Shown in pieces: positions 32,901 to 43,445 of a stretch of 64,000 bases of DNA. Both the position numbers and the translations under genes were made by a program. The DNA comes from Pseudeuparius sepicola (lineage: Eukaryota > Arthropoda > Insecta > Coleoptera > Anthribidae): assembly GCA_963920635.1 (NCBI GenBank), contig OY987301.1:54814560-54878559 (forward strand), written 5' to 3'. How positions within the stretch are numbered: position 1 is the stretch's first letter; every line of letters starts with the position of its first letter. The notes under the pieces are model-generated. The model ran no database searches and was not told where the DNA came from. It was given only the letters and a program-made list of their open reading frames with translations.

Positions 32901-35900
32901 ACAACATAGGTCCAACATTTTTGTTGCTTTTAATTCTAAATTATTGCATTCGGGGAAACGAAGCAGTTAACTAGGTTGAGAAATTATACAACTTAAAACA
33001 ATATTTTAATCATAAAGAGAACTAATATAATTTTTATTGTGCATTATACCTTATACAATAGCTATAAATAATTACTTATAAAAAACATGAAAATATTTTT
33101 ATTAAGGTACCTAACATTTTAATACACTATTACTTGGTATAATTATTTGGATACTTTCAATAATAATAACCTATTTTCCAGGAACATATCTATACCTATT
33201 TAAGAATTTTTAGGCAGCTGGTTTTATTCCATAGAACTTTTTCTATTTGTTTAAAAAATTCAAGCAGAAGACAACTTGGTAACTTCAACTTCTACCACTT
33301 TAATCTTTGCTTCAAAAATACAAGTAAAGTGATTTCTAATTTCGCCTTTTCTTTGATAAGCTTCAATAATTTTGCTGGCGGTGATCAGCAGTTAACAGGT
33401 TTACATGCTGCTGCATTTCCTCAGTTAATTTGCTCCAGAAATGCGGCTCTCTTCGTCGTATCGTCCATGGATGACTGAGTATCCATTTTCTCATCTACAT
33501 GAGTTACTTCTTGAACTTCTTGAATAAAATATTATTGTCGATGACACCTAGAGTACTAAGCCACTTTCTAAATTCAGTTTCTTTTCTTGAAAACCTAAAA
33601 ATCAGCAAGAAGTCAGAAAACATATATGATAAAACAATATTATTTAGCAAAAAATTTATACATATTTACTTACCTATATGGAATGTAATTTCTGGATGTA
33701 AAAGTCTCTTTGCATTTGCATCAAGTCATGTTTTGATCTAGTAAATATGAAAACGAAAAGCTATTAACCATATAAAATGTAATAGAAAAAATCGCGATAA
33801 CTAAAAACGTATCTCTAAAAACATGTCACGGTGACTTTTATGATTTTACCGGCGCCTTCAAAAAGTATAATTTCATTCATACTATATAAAAAAATTTAAA
33901 CAATGAATAAGGTAGCCGCCATTCAAACTGTCAAAATAGGATTTAAAATGGAGGCGAATTTCTTATCGTTCCCTGCGCCTTGACGTGCGCAATAGTGCCA
34001 AAAGCGGTATAGGTATGTGGTTTAGAGCTATGAACATAAAAAGCACCCACGCGAACTTTCTTCCATCAGAAGACAAATGTATAATTACAATAAAAGGAGC
34101 TGATTTGTAACAGCCTATATAACCATATCTACGTGGAAAGAGAACTTTTGCAGTATTTAATTAAATATGGTGTCACTCAGTGCGATCTACCTTTTATTAA
34201 AACATTAAAAAGTTTTTTATTTTCAGTTGCTAGCTGCTTGGTTTTGAGTAAATTTATAATCACACACTGTTGGTATCAACTGTTTATATGCAGTTATTGA
34301 TAGAAACAATGAAAATTTTACGACGAAATCCTCTAAAATACATCAAAATTTTGTAAAATGAGCACAAACTGCTTTACCAACCAAGCTTTATTGTCCTTCG
34401 GACATAATTTTGGGCTCTATCAGCTGTTTTGCTGAACAGCCCAATGAGATATTATTAAACAATACCTCTAATACACACATAAAATGTTTTACACCTTACC
34501 ATGACTGTAAATACCAGTTTATTTACACTATCAAAAAACTTTATCAGTCAAATCACACTAAACATGCTTTTGTATAGAAACGAACTGAAATGCTCAACAA
34601 CCAATTTAAGACTATAGGGTTATTTTAATTAGTCTAGGCTATTTCTGTTGGCGTTACATATCCGTTAATATCAGGAGCTATCTCAAATTATAAGCACCTA
34701 TCTCAAATTTGGAGGTCTTCTATACAATTACTATTATTTTTGCTTTTCAAAGGTTTCACAATTTTGAAAACATTTTTCTGTACTATTTTTACGAATACGG
34801 ATCATACATCGAGTTTTGATTATAAAGTTTTATATATCTTCCCCGCCAAAGCTTTTAGATGCGGGAAATAATTTTTAGTACATAAAATCAAAATATAAAA
34901 TTTTAGATGAAAGTTCTGAAATTTATTATCAACATCCTATGATACATCAACATTAAATTAGGGTTTTTAAAAAACCTGGGTGGAAATGAACTTTTTAATA
35001 GGTTAAAGTTAGATAATTTGTGGGCTTAAAAGGACATATTAATTTAAATAACACACAACATTTCGGATCAATGAGGGTGATCAGACTGAAATAACTTTTC
35101 CTTAAATTGATTGTAGAGTTATGAATTGACAGAAAAATCACTCAGCTACGACTTTTGGGACGACTTAGTGCTTGCCCATGGGGTTAAACGATTTTTTAAA
35201 TTTTATATGAGTAATTAACTTAAAGGATAATTTTTCTGTAGCACAAATTTTCTGTAGCACAAATTGATTTCCAGAAAATTGAGCCTCGAACGAGATGTGG
35301 TTAAAATTTGAGCTATATCATCAGGTTTTTATCTCAATACCCATTCACAGCTTTTCCTTGATCAACAAGAAAAAGTTATTTCGGTCTACTGATTTGCATT
35401 ATCATTATTCCCAATAATATTAGTTTGTGATCAAATTTTAAATAAATTGTCCTGTCTTTAAGGAAATGACAAATTCTCGTTTCACTCTAAGCAATCAACG
35501 TTTTATAGACAAAATTTTATTTTAGACACATAATCACAAAATACTAATATTCTACTGTGAAAGAGGAATCGGAATCACGTGAAAACGAGGGTTTCAATCA
35601 TGCCCTGATAGGTATATTGAATAAAATATTTTTGCCTGGAAATTTTAGTTTTCAAAGTTGGGATGCTATATAAGTCCTATAAAACAACTATATTAATCGG
35701 GCGGCGGTTTTTATAAAATAGACTAATTACGCAACTCAAATATCTAATTTCAAATGGCGTACCTTCTTGGTCGGCTCTCCCCTTCGGTCCACAAGCACGA
35801 GATTGTTTTAGCTTACCGTAATTCCTAATTTGAACTACATTTACAAAACTGAATAAACGTAAGTACAAATTAATCGTTAAAACCAATTGAACAATAGACT

Positions 35901-36741
35901 GTTCCCACACCGGTAGCTTCGCAATCTTAGAACATCAAAACCAATCACCCACTACCAAAAGAATGAACAAAAAACGATTAAAGCACGCACTAAAAAAAAC
36001 ACCAAATAACCCCAAGCACTGCTCTAGAGACGATTAAACTATTATGTCTGTATCCGAAGCCTGAAAACTAAATAGGTATTTGTTTTCTCCACATCGGACT
36101 GTACAACCTTGTTCTCTGGTACAACCTCGCCAATCACACGCGCTACTTGCCAATCGATAATAAGGGGCGGTTCCCTTTTAATTGCTACCCCGTGGGCGAG
36201 ATGGCACTACCTACCCTGTTTTTACCTCTTTCCAGTCATTTTCATGTACACTAGCTCATAATCTTTCAGTTACATACTAACTTCTTCTATACACGCTTGA
36301 TATTCAGAAAAACCTTTAAACTATTTCATTATCCCTTAACGCATTATTATATTATACGTTTCGAAAAGCCAAAACCACCTATACATGCCCCCACTTCGAA
36401 TTCCATTGTTTCCCTTTGATAGTACAGCCAGAGTCCCCCTTTTGCCATTGCGAAATCGCCTAGCGAAAACCATAACATTCAAGATCGCTAATAATTAGCT
36501 AACTCGAATTCCTTTAGTACAACAATACACCTAGATTAGTGTAAGGGAAATTTCCTATATTTATTTTGTTAGTAACCTATCCCGGACCACAGGGACAGTC
36601 CTTCTATGAATTTGTCTACAAAAAAGGTTTTTCTCCCAAACCCTAATATAACCTGCTGCACGCCGAAATAACTCCTTTGTTATAAAATAGCATTGTACAA
36701 TCTATATTGACACGCAGTTTTGGTAATACACCATCGAGTGA
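29920..36741. other. Polinton-2 interior without recognisable genes (6.8 kb)
   Basis: AT-rich with only short open frames (for example 30565-30843 and 33499-33741) lacking motifs. No capsid, ATPase, protease or integrase remnants were recognised on either strand. A host-type dispersed repeat lies at 30926-31022. Two less AT-rich patches (32735-32800, 33930-34020) resemble promoter-type sequence but support no gene. The stretch may be heavily decayed Polinton sequence or acquired host DNA. Confidence 0.55.
30926..31022 (+). repeat. Dispersed repeat, copy A
   Basis: AATAATAATTCTCACCCTCA and AGAAGTACCCCAGAAGCAACC lead to CAATTACTATTATTTTGTC, matching 19235-19345 closely and 5418-5500 in reverse. 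An A/T triplet run sits at one end. Confidence 0.75.
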
Positions 36742-38585
36742 ATGTGGAGGCGCTTTTCACGCGCTTATATACCCTTCGGTGATCGTTTCCTCAGCCTACC
36801 CCGAAAATAAATCAACTGTTCCTGAATAATTTATAATTCTAAACTTCTCATTAAAAATCAATTTTCCTAATTGTTAGTTAGAAAGTAGTCACTTTCCTTT
36901 GCCAGGAGCACTGTCATAATAAAAACGTCTAGTTAAATCTATAACGTTCCGCCGGGTCATAAAACCATCGGATTTTTACACCGTAGGTACCCCGAATTTG
37001 TCAGGGGAAGTCTTTTCTCTGAAACCCTACCTGCTTCATTACGTTATTTAAGGCCTAAAATGTTAGAGGGAATGGTTTTTGGACTATTAAAACTTACGAG
37101 TTTTACTGTTAGTTGGCATTAAAATCCACTAAAAATATCTCATATAAACTGATATGCATATTCGGAAAATCCCTTTCACTCATCAAATCTCGTTAAAAAT
37201 GCTCTAAAAATATCTCCAACTCCAACTCCAACAGGATACGTCTTGCAATATATTTTCAAACCAAGCTTATTTACTTTCACGCTGATTCTAAGCCTATTAT
37301 AAATATAATTTTTTCTCAACTGCCCAACTTTTAGGGCCCCAGAAATATAAGTTATCCAATTACAGTTTTTAGGGTTTCAATCTTATTTTTCTACCGAATT
37401 CTAGTCAAACCCAAAGGAAAAATCCTTTTCCAAAATCTCAGTACCATTTGCGTTTTTGATGTGCCTTACATATTCCTAGTAGGTTAAAGAAGATGAAAAT
37501 CTGAAAAAGTCTCGTGAAAATTTTGACCATCGGAAACCTTTATGTATGAGCAAGAACCTTGACTACCCGACAGACTTGTCAATCGCTAGCTTACCGAGAA
37601 TGAAAATCTAAAAAGTCGCGTGGAAATTTTAGTCGCAAGTGATCCCCCAGTATAACGCCCTATCCTATCACCCGCTAAGCATCGGAACATTCAGCCTGTC
37701 AATCGCTAGCTTACCGAGAATGAAAATCTAAAAAGTCGCGTGGAAATTTTAGTGATCCCCAGTATAACGCCCTATCCTATCGCCCGCTAAGCATCGGAAC
37801 ATTCAGCCTGTCAATCGCTAGCTTACCGAGAATGAAAATCTAAAAAGTCGCGTGGAAATTTTAGTGATCCCCCAGTATAACGCCCTATCCTATCGCCCGC
37901 AAAGCATCGGAACATTCAGCCACCAGCCGGACGTTGTCCAACTGTAAAATTCAAAACCGGGGAATTGCGGTTGAATGCCACTTCCATCGACCCTAGTCTA
38001 GTAATAGTAATTATCACCTCGACCTAGTAATAGTAATGGGACAATAATTCGGTTGCTTAAATTTTCTCTGGGGATCATTGGAAAATTCTTGGTACTTGCT
38101 GTGTCAACTCAAAGGAAAAATCCTCAGTAACACTTGTGATCACATAGAAAGAAAGTCTGAAAAGTCTCCTGACCACAAATGATCCCCCAGTATAATACCC
38201 TATCCGAAAATATCGCCCGCTAAGCATCGGGACATTCAGCCACCGAACGCGCTTTTAACTGTAAAATTCAAAACCGGGGAACGAATGCTATCCCAGTTAC
38301 ATCGACCCTTGGCGATAGTAATTGTCACCCATAATAGGTTTCCTCTACCTCGACCTAGTAATACCAATTGTCGGCGCAATAATTCGGTTTTGGAGGAAAA
38401 TTCTTAGTACAGAAAATTGCAGGGGAGTCCCGGAAAATGTCTTCTGAAATTAAAAAAAAAAACAAGTCGCGGGAAATTTTCGGAAAATTCAAAGTCGCGG
38501 GCGGTTGGTCACGTTTTTACCCATTTATAGGCCCATAAGGATTAACATGGGAAAATTGCGCTTGAACTCTTATAGCTTACCTGCT
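36742..38585 (-). repeat. Polinton-2 right TIR
   Basis: Inverted copy of 23172-24853, with one more ~115-bp subterminal unit. The TCAATCGCTAGCTTACCGAG...AACATTCAGCC unit occurs three times between 37575 and 37922, whereas the left arm has two, and each arm has an additional outer block. The TATA box is also present here (about 36765-36775, minus strand), but no gene follows. Confidence 0.9.
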
Positions 38586-38921
38586 AACCAAGTTGGAAAA
38601 CTTACCCCTTAGGTAAAGATTAAATACACCACATACTTCTTTCTTAACGATAAAGCGCCCTTTATCCTTTCCCGCACAGTCTTCTAACCCACACAATTTC
38701 ACAAGCATTATATTATCGCAAAACGGTTTCGTTATTGGCACAAGATTGGAATCATCTCCCATCAGCAGCTCTTCTCCGGCAGTATAATTAATATTTCCAA
38801 CATCGGTAGCCAGGTTGTTGTCACATAAGTTTTATGTCAGCAACCACAGTCCGAACCGTTCGTTGGTTGGTTTAATTTTATTTCCAAAAAGTTGTGGAAC
38901 ACTGTAAACATTAGAAGACAT
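38586..38921 (-). pseudogene. Element X protein, N-terminal part (X1 copy)
   Basis: This is the 5' part of the X gene. ATG at 38921 is preceded by a TATA box (GGTATATAAACG on the minus strand) and initiator-like TCAGTTT. A nonsense TAA at about 38833 replaces a Glu codon present in X2. The frame then continues with MGDDSNLVPITKPFCDN and a Cys-containing segment (KLCGLEDCAGKDKG, VKKEVCG) until the Polinton-2 target duplication. The function of this N-terminal region is not known. Confidence 0.7.
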
Positions 38922-38992
38922 GTTGACCGTTTCGTTGAAACTGACAAACTGGACGAATGAGTAACACCTGACGTTTATATACCAATTAGGTT

Positions 38993-39098
38993 GCACAGGA
39001 TTGCGCAATATTTAATTAAATTGTGTTAGGTGGAAGTAGAAGGAGTGGGGGTCGTTGAAATCGCTTCGTTGAAAGTAACGTAAGGTGATTTCTTACCT
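38993..39098 (-). repeat. X1 TIR, promoter side
   Basis: Inverted copy of 20925-21030. The TATA box of the X gene lies immediately inside it (about 38972-38982 on the minus strand). Confidence 0.85.
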
Positions 39099-39833
39099 AT
39101 ATGATTGACGTTGAGTTTCTTGCAAAAGAGGATACTCGTGAAACTCCCAGCTTCTGAACGGGACTTCCAACTCCACATCTTTTTCGAGATACTTTAACAA
39201 TTGTAGACGTTCAAAGTCAGAGACAGTTATGTGGGGCACACGCCACAAAAGTTTGTTTAGTTTTACTTTGACAACATCCTGATCGTTGGATTGTATAGCA
39301 TTGATATCATTGTTGCTTCTGACCAGAACTAGCTCTTGACGTAAATTGAGAATGATCTTCTGAAAATCTTCTGCAAACCCAAGCAACACCTTGAGTGGTA
39401 TGCAAAAACTGAAATTACCATCTTTGTCAACTAGAACATCATCAGTTTCAGATGTCCAGCCTGCGTTTTGGAGTCGTTTGCAGTCACCAGGTGTAAGAGA
39501 ACAGTAGCCTTTCATGGTTGTCGTGATACCTGGATTGCGGACTCTATCAATTACTGTACCTGCCATTTCGAATCTGATTTCATCGAAAAGAAACGCCATA
39601 CCATTATTAACAAACTTAGCTGCTGATGAGGTCCCATCTGATTTTGTTAGCTTTCCTTCTATGTACAAGACACTGTCACCAGGTAAAGTATAGATGTCTT
39701 GCTGTTGAATGGGTATACGGATTTCATCGTTGTTATTTAAACTGGTGGCTGAGTAAGGCTGGTGTGTATGTAACTCCACATTTATAATGGAATTATCAAA
39801 CTCAGCTTTTTCTCTAACATTTAATACATCCAT
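39093..39833 (-). pseudogene. Polinton-1 major capsid protein (double jelly-roll), 3' part lost
   Basis: The frame starts at ATG 39833 (MDVLNVREKAEFDNSI). Recognisable Polinton/adintovirus major-capsid features are the N-terminal strand region, LPGDSVLYIEGKL, FLFDEIRFEMAG.VIDRVRN and PLKVLLGFAEDFQKIILN. About 243 codons are present, less than half the usual length. The gene is cut where the X1 terminus starts (39098), so the last residues and the stop come from X1. The missing C-terminal half is not found on the far side of X1. It would have formed the capsid shell. Confidence 0.85.
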
Positions 39834-39897
39834 TTTTTAATAAAATTACAATTTTTTTTTGCAACTGTTAGGAGATACTTGTGAGGTTGCGGTGCTG

Positions 39898-39918
39898 TTG
39901 GCTTGTTTATATACTCTC
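39898..39918 (-). promoter_or_regulatory. TATA box of the major capsid gene
   Basis: Minus-strand AGAGTATATAAACAAGCC lies about 70 bp before the ATG at 39833. The leader contains AACAGTTGC-like initiator sequence and an A-rich run just before the start codon. Confidence 0.6.
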
Positions 39919-39932
39919 TGGCCCGATTAAAT

Positions 39933-40673
39933 CTAAGACCCATTGTGAAGTTTCTTCAAATGCAATCTGACGGTTATTTCTTCTCCACGAAAATTTATAA
40001 GCTGTCCTGATTGGTCCACTACTTTGACAGCAATGTCACTTATGCGGTGATGTCTCACGGGTAAATAAATTACATTCGAGGGATTTTGAACTATTTTATA
40101 ACCTGGCGCGACAGTGGGAAAGAAAGTATGCAGGATGTGAACTGCTGTGTTGTTGCTATAAGAGTCTGATATCAAATTGTATTCCGCGTTAATTTTCGGA
40201 ATTTTAATTGGATGATCTGAGACGTGATGCTTGAATGCAACGAGTTTGCGTGGTTCGAAACCCAGCAGACTCCCCAAAGAGTCTTTTAGAGTAAAGTCTA
40301 TATCCTTATTACACTTAATCTCACATTTAAGAGTGTTGTTATTGGCGGTAATAGAAAGCAATATATCATTTTCACTGACAGTGTATACTTCATTGGAAGT
40401 AACTATTGGATCATCAGTAAATTTATTTGCTTTCAACTGTTACTGCAGATAGTTGTTAATGTCCTTAATTTCATAGGAGCCCTCTGGGATTTCGATATAG
40501 CGGTCGCTATCGAAATGGAGCCTATTATTGGAACGGTCAACGTTTGGGATCGAATTGTAGCTCTCAAAGTTGATGAGTCCCAAGACGTACTCTCCATTTT
40601 CCAAGTCTATAGGTGGGTATAAACTTGCTGACAATATTGACGTGTTGCCTGTTAACGTGAAAGTGTAAGACAT
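39933..40673 (-). pseudogene. Polinton-1 minor capsid protein (penton-like), one nonsense codon
   Basis: The start is ATG 40673 (MSYTFTLTG), preceded by a TATA box at about 40710-40722 and an A-rich leader. The protein has the family pattern LYPPIDLENGEYVLGLINFE in the first 50 residues, then YIEIPEGSYEIKDINNYL, the central DSLGSLLGF, and VVDQSGQLINFRGEEITVRLHLK at the C-terminus. An in-frame TAA (40440-40442) lies between Gln codons, and the same frame continues to 39933. The total is about 246 codons, a normal length for the single jelly-roll penton protein. Apart from this stop the gene looks complete. Confidence 0.85.
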
Positions 40674-40704
40674 TTTTTTTGCAACTGAGTTTGTTCTAAG
40701 CGGT

Positions 40705-40724
40705 GTGCGCTTATATACTTCCAT
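40705..40724 (-). promoter_or_regulatory. TATA box of the minor capsid gene
   Basis: Minus-strand AAGTATATAAGCGCACACCG is followed about 25 bp later by CTCAGTTGC (initiator-like) and then ATG at 40673. It overlaps the last codons of the protease gene. Confidence 0.65.
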
Positions 40725-41127
40725 ACAACCACGCGAGGCACAAGTGACCGCAGTTTACGGTGTCATAAGACTGGAATTTCTGATGATTGTACATAACTTG
40801 ACATTTGCCTCTTGAACACAGATATTTCACTACCTCCTTAGGCGGCCGGAGGTTGCCAAAGCTATCAAAATATTCGGCATGGTTCCTATATTTCTTATAT
40901 GCCGTCCAGTGCGTTCCCGGGCCAGCGTTATCATTCATATTAAGTACACCACACTCAATTCTGTGCACTCCATCCTTTGGTAATGTGTCACGCATGAAGA
41001 CTCCACGGAAATTATTAAGTTTTAATTGTCGAGCATATTTTTCAATATCTCCATTGGTTAATGCTCTTTTGGGTAAATCTATTGGAAGTTTTTTTTTGCG
41101 GATTCTTAAGAAAAAGCCCGAGACCAT
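40711..41127 (-). CDS. Adenain-like cysteine protease of Polinton-1
   Basis: A 138-codon frame with the C5/Ulp1-type layout: LTNGDIEKYARQL at the N-terminus, GVFMRDTLPK, the catalytic His in GTHWTAYKK, the acidic residue in YFDSFGNLRPP, Gln in KFQSYDTVNCGHLCL and the nucleophile Cys in NCGHL. Maturation proteases of this class cleave virion precursors. The 5' end overlaps the 3' end of the upstream small virion gene in another frame (41042-41127), probably because of small indels; the native start may be further downstream near PKRALTN. The core appears intact. Confidence 0.85.
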   Translation of the reverse strand: MVSGFFLRIRKKKLPIDLPKRALTNGDIEKYARQLKLNNFRGVFMRDTLPKDGVHRIECGVLNMNDNAGPGTHWTAYKKYRNHAEYFDSFGNLRPPKEVVKYLCSRGKCQVMYNHQKFQSYDTVNCGHLCLAWLYGSI

Positions 41128-41511
41128 TTTTTCTTTGTTTCAAGTACAGGCCTTTACCCAGAGCGATAGCTTCCATAGAGCGATTATGTCTCTTGCTTTC
41201 CTCTAGCTCTTTTGCCGCATCCTTAGCACTTGAAATAGCTTTTGCTATACCTGCTGCGCCACCAGAGAGCGCTCCTAGTGCACTAAGGCCTGCAAAAATA
41301 GGAATCAGAGGCAGCACACCTCCTCTCGTATAGGTATAGTTCTTGCTCGGGTGCGGATCTTGCGTCGATTTACTTTCTTAACGGTTGTCATAGCCATTTT
41401 AATTGCATCCTGCACAGAAGCAGGGTTACCATTCTTTAAAACACCACGCACTTGATCGGTTACTTGGCGAAATGTCAAACCCTTCCCTCTGCAGTCTTTT
41501 TTTACTTTCAT
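41042..41511 (-). pseudogene. Small basic/amphipathic virion protein (pVI-like) of Polinton-1, frameshifted
   Basis: ATG 41511 overlaps the PLA2-like stop (ATGA). The first part (to about 41330) is basic, with FRQVTDQVRGVLKNG and KVNRRKIRTRARTIPI. A one-base shift then leads to LPLIPIFAGLSALGALSGG, a Gly/Ala-rich amphipathic or membrane-active segment, followed by AIALGKGLYLK and NGLGLFLK. Polinton and adintovirus genomes carry one protein with these parts in this order, likened to adenovirus pVI/pX; the comparison is from memory. Because of the shift, the two parts are no longer in one frame. Confidence 0.7.
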
Positions 41512-41876
41512 TCTTCTTCTTTGTGAAGTCCCTTTTTGCAACCAAGACCCAATTTTACTTTAGCTTTAGCATTAGCTACGCCGTATGCTGCAAGTTTTTC
41601 ACCAATGCCCGCGTCTTTGGTCAACACCCTTTTTATAGCTTTGTCGGCGAGCAGTTGGTCGGCTTTGTGACGTTCATTCAGATCTCTGGTTTTAGAGTAG
41701 GATATGTCGTGCTCTCGACAGTAGTCATCCAGACCGTTGATGCCTCGCTCACCGTAAGCTAGTCGCTCCTGGAGCCGTGTCCCTGGCCCGCAGAACCTGT
41801 AGCCCGGAATGTGAAGCTCGAATGGGAGGTTACTGATTAGGTTGTTGAACACACCTCTACCTTGCTTGTGCGACAT
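41508..41876 (-). CDS. Phospholipase A2-like virion protein of Polinton-1
   Basis: ATG 41876 (MSHKQGRGVFNNL) is preferred over the upstream TTG because it follows the palindromic promoter at the same distance as the ATPase start does on the other side. Residues about 18-50 hold LPFELHIPGYRFCGPG (calcium loop) and LDDYCREHDISY (catalytic His-Asp). The rest is helical and Lys-rich. The domain matches the parvovirus VP1/invertebrate PLA2 pattern; in related elements it is thought to act on membranes during entry (family knowledge). The frame is intact at 122 codons and overlaps the next gene by ATGA. Confidence 0.85.
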   Translation of the reverse strand: MSHKQGRGVFNNLISNLPFELHIPGYRFCGPGTRLQERLAYGERGINGLDDYCREHDISYSKTRDLNERHKADQLLADKAIKRVLTKDAGIGEKLAAYGVANAKAKVKLGLGCKKGLHKEEE

Positions 41877-41886
41877 TGTGACGATT

Positions 41887-41935
41887 TCTAGCAAGGGACC
41901 ACGACTTATATATAAATAGGTGGTCCCTTGCTAGA
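41887..41935. promoter_or_regulatory. Perfect palindromic divergent promoter between PLA2-like gene and ATPase
   Basis: The arms TCTAGCAAGGGACCAC (41887-41902) and GTGGTCCCTTGCTAGA (41920-41935) are perfect inverted repeats around a 17-bp centre with TATATATA. The PLA2-like gene starts 11 bp to the left (ATG 41876) and the ATPase 11 bp to the right (ATG 41946). The symmetry implies one TATA region serving both directions with identical leaders. Confidence 0.8.
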
Positions 41936-41945
41936 ACTTTCAACA

Positions 41946-42638
41946 ATGAAGATCGTCGATGCTCAAGGTGGTAGTCTATGCATTGAAAACTATGACGTCA
42001 TATCTAAGATCAATCCGCAGAGGCATGGACTTTTATTACCATCAACCATCCGTTGTATTGTGTGCGGACCATCCAATTGTGGAAAGACTAACCTCATAAT
42101 AGAGCTGTTAATACATCCAAATGGTTTGAGATTCCAAAATGTGTATCTATACTCAAAGTCTCTCTATCAGCCAAAATATGAGTTTTTGCAGAAAGTGCTC
42201 TTGCCATTAAAAGGAGTTGGTCTCTTTTTATATAAAGACAGCGAAAACGTTGTTCTACCAACCGAAGCCAAACCTAATTCGGTGATAATATTTGATGATG
42301 TCGCCTGTGAAAAGCAGGACGTCATCCGAGAATATTTTTCTATGGGTCGTCACAGAGCGGTTGATTGTCTCTATCTCTGTCAGACTTTTGCGAGAATTCC
42401 GAAGCATCTGATCAGAGACAATGCGAACATGTTGATTCTATTCAAACAAGATGAAATGAATCTCAAGCACGTATACTCAGATCATGTCAATACGGATATG
42501 TCATTTGAAAAATTCAAAGAAATGTGTGGTCTGTGTTGGAGGGACAAGTATGGTTTCTTGGTGATAGACAAGGACAGAGATATTGAACAAGGTCGATATC
42601 GCCTGGGGTTCGATAAGTATATATACCCGATGCAGTAA
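41946..42638 (+). CDS. Genome-packaging ATPase (FtsK/HerA-type) of Polinton-1
   Basis: ATG 41946 is chosen because it follows the promoter; the TTG 18 bases upstream is only an open extension. The protein is about 230 residues, normal for the family. Walker A is CIVCGPSNCGKTNLI near residue 35-49 and Walker B is NSVIIFDDVACEKQD near 112-126. CLYLCQTFARIPKHLIRDNAN is the conserved segment after it. It is predicted to drive DNA into capsids. The frame is intact. A TATA-like GTATATATACC in its last codons (42617-42627) probably serves the next gene. Confidence 0.9.
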   Translation: MKIVDAQGGSLCIENYDVISKINPQRHGLLLPSTIRCIVCGPSNCGKTNLIIELLIHPNGLRFQNVYLYSKSLYQPKYEFLQKVLLPLKGVGLFLYKDSENVVLPTEAKPNSVIIFDDVACEKQDVIREYFSMGRHRAVDCLYLCQTFARIPKHLIRDNANMLILFKQDEMNLKHVYSDHVNTDMSFEKFKEMCGLCWRDKYGFLVIDKDRDIEQGRYRLGFDKYIYPMQ

Positions 42639-42654
42639 AAATTACACACCTACA

Positions 42655-43445
42655 ATGGATCCTCTGCTAACTAAGAAAATTGCAAATGCTCGCAAAGCGG
42701 TGAAGCGGAAGCTAGAAGCTTTGAAACGCAGTGAAATAGCCAATGAAATTAGGTTCGCTCCACTAACAAAACCTCTACGTGTCATTGCTGAACACGCTGA
42801 AAAAATTAAGCCAGAAAAATCTGAAGCAAAGAAGAAAACAGTTTTTTGGATGAGGATAGCAATGATACAATTAAAGAACTCGAGGACAGTAATTACTTGC
42901 CTCAAAACTACATAACCAATTTGATTCACGATACTGACAATAATTTTGATCATAAATATGGTGTTCGTTACAATATTGAAGAGAACGAGTTCTACATAGG
43001 CGACTCTATAATTAAAAGTGACAAGGATGCGTTTAAAATTGGAGAAGATTCCTACACATCCACACGTGGACTGTGTGAATTGCTATTTAAAAAGCGTCCA
43101 AAAGATTTTTCACCTGAAGATAAAAGACAATGGTTTACGATTCTAACTAAAACACATGCATATAGACGAGATTACAAAGAAGATGGTCCTATCTCACGCA
43201 GTACTAAATCATGGAAATATAAACATTTGATTGGTCCAATGCTGAAGAAATTTGGTGGCGGTCAGAAAAATATGGCGCTGGAAGTTAACAACCATCCCAA
43301 AGACTATATATTCTGGGATGACCCTAATGAGTTGGTTGATCGTTTAAGGTTATTGTTAGCATCATACCAAAGCGGAAATCACAGCCACCACAACGAAATT
43401 GTTTCTTTAATCGAGGAACTGCGTGAAGCTAATATTATAGAATAA
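42655..43445 (+). pseudogene. Polinton-associated protein (DUF8207-like), one frameshift
   Basis: ATG 42655 follows the ATPase stop by 17 bp. The first ~63 codons are strongly basic and helical (KKIANARKAVKRKLEALKR). An extra base in the T6 run at 42841-42847 shifts the frame; the gene then continues from LDEDSNDTIKELED to the stop at 43443-43445. The C-terminal half has RGLCELLFKKRPKDF and TKSWKYKHLIGPML, the family core shared with 24860-25363. The stop overlaps the integrase ATG (TAATG). The function is unknown; its constant position beside integrase suggests a structural or integration-related job. Confidence 0.75.

Larger units (their letters stand above)
23172..38585. mobile_element. 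Polinton-2, 15.4 kb, inserted in X1
   Basis: The ends are AGTAGGTAAGC...GCTTACCTGCT with a 6-bp duplication and long TIRs of 1.7 kb (left) and 1.8 kb (right). Only two Polinton genes are recognised: a small Polinton-associated protein next to the left TIR and a broken PolB. Integrase, ATPase, protease and capsid genes are not seen. The 6.8 kb between the PolB promoter and the right TIR has no recognisable gene and contains a host-type repeat, so this copy has probably lost or replaced its virion genes. Confidence 0.88.
20925..39098 (-). mobile_element. Element X, copy X1 (2.75 kb once Polinton-2 is removed)
   Basis: The ends are 106-bp inverted repeats (20925-21030 and 38993-39098) starting AGGTAAGAAATCACCTTACG, each flanked outside by ATAT. 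The single large gene reads leftward from 38921. Polinton-2 (23172-38585) is inserted in that gene, and copy X2 shows the uninterrupted sequence. X1 is itself inserted at codon position QRQSY of the Polinton-1 major capsid gene. The boundary could equally include TCATAT, because that motif is present at all four X ends in the window. Confidence 0.8.

Noticed and set aside
32735..34020. Possible inverted pair around 32.7 and 34.0 kb (shared CCTATACCGC)
   Set aside because: Similarity covers only about 10 bases; not enough to call a TIR element.
35677..35910. 77-codon minus-strand frame in the Polinton-2 interior
   Set aside because: No similarity to any Polinton gene recognised by eye, with no promoter or partner exons.
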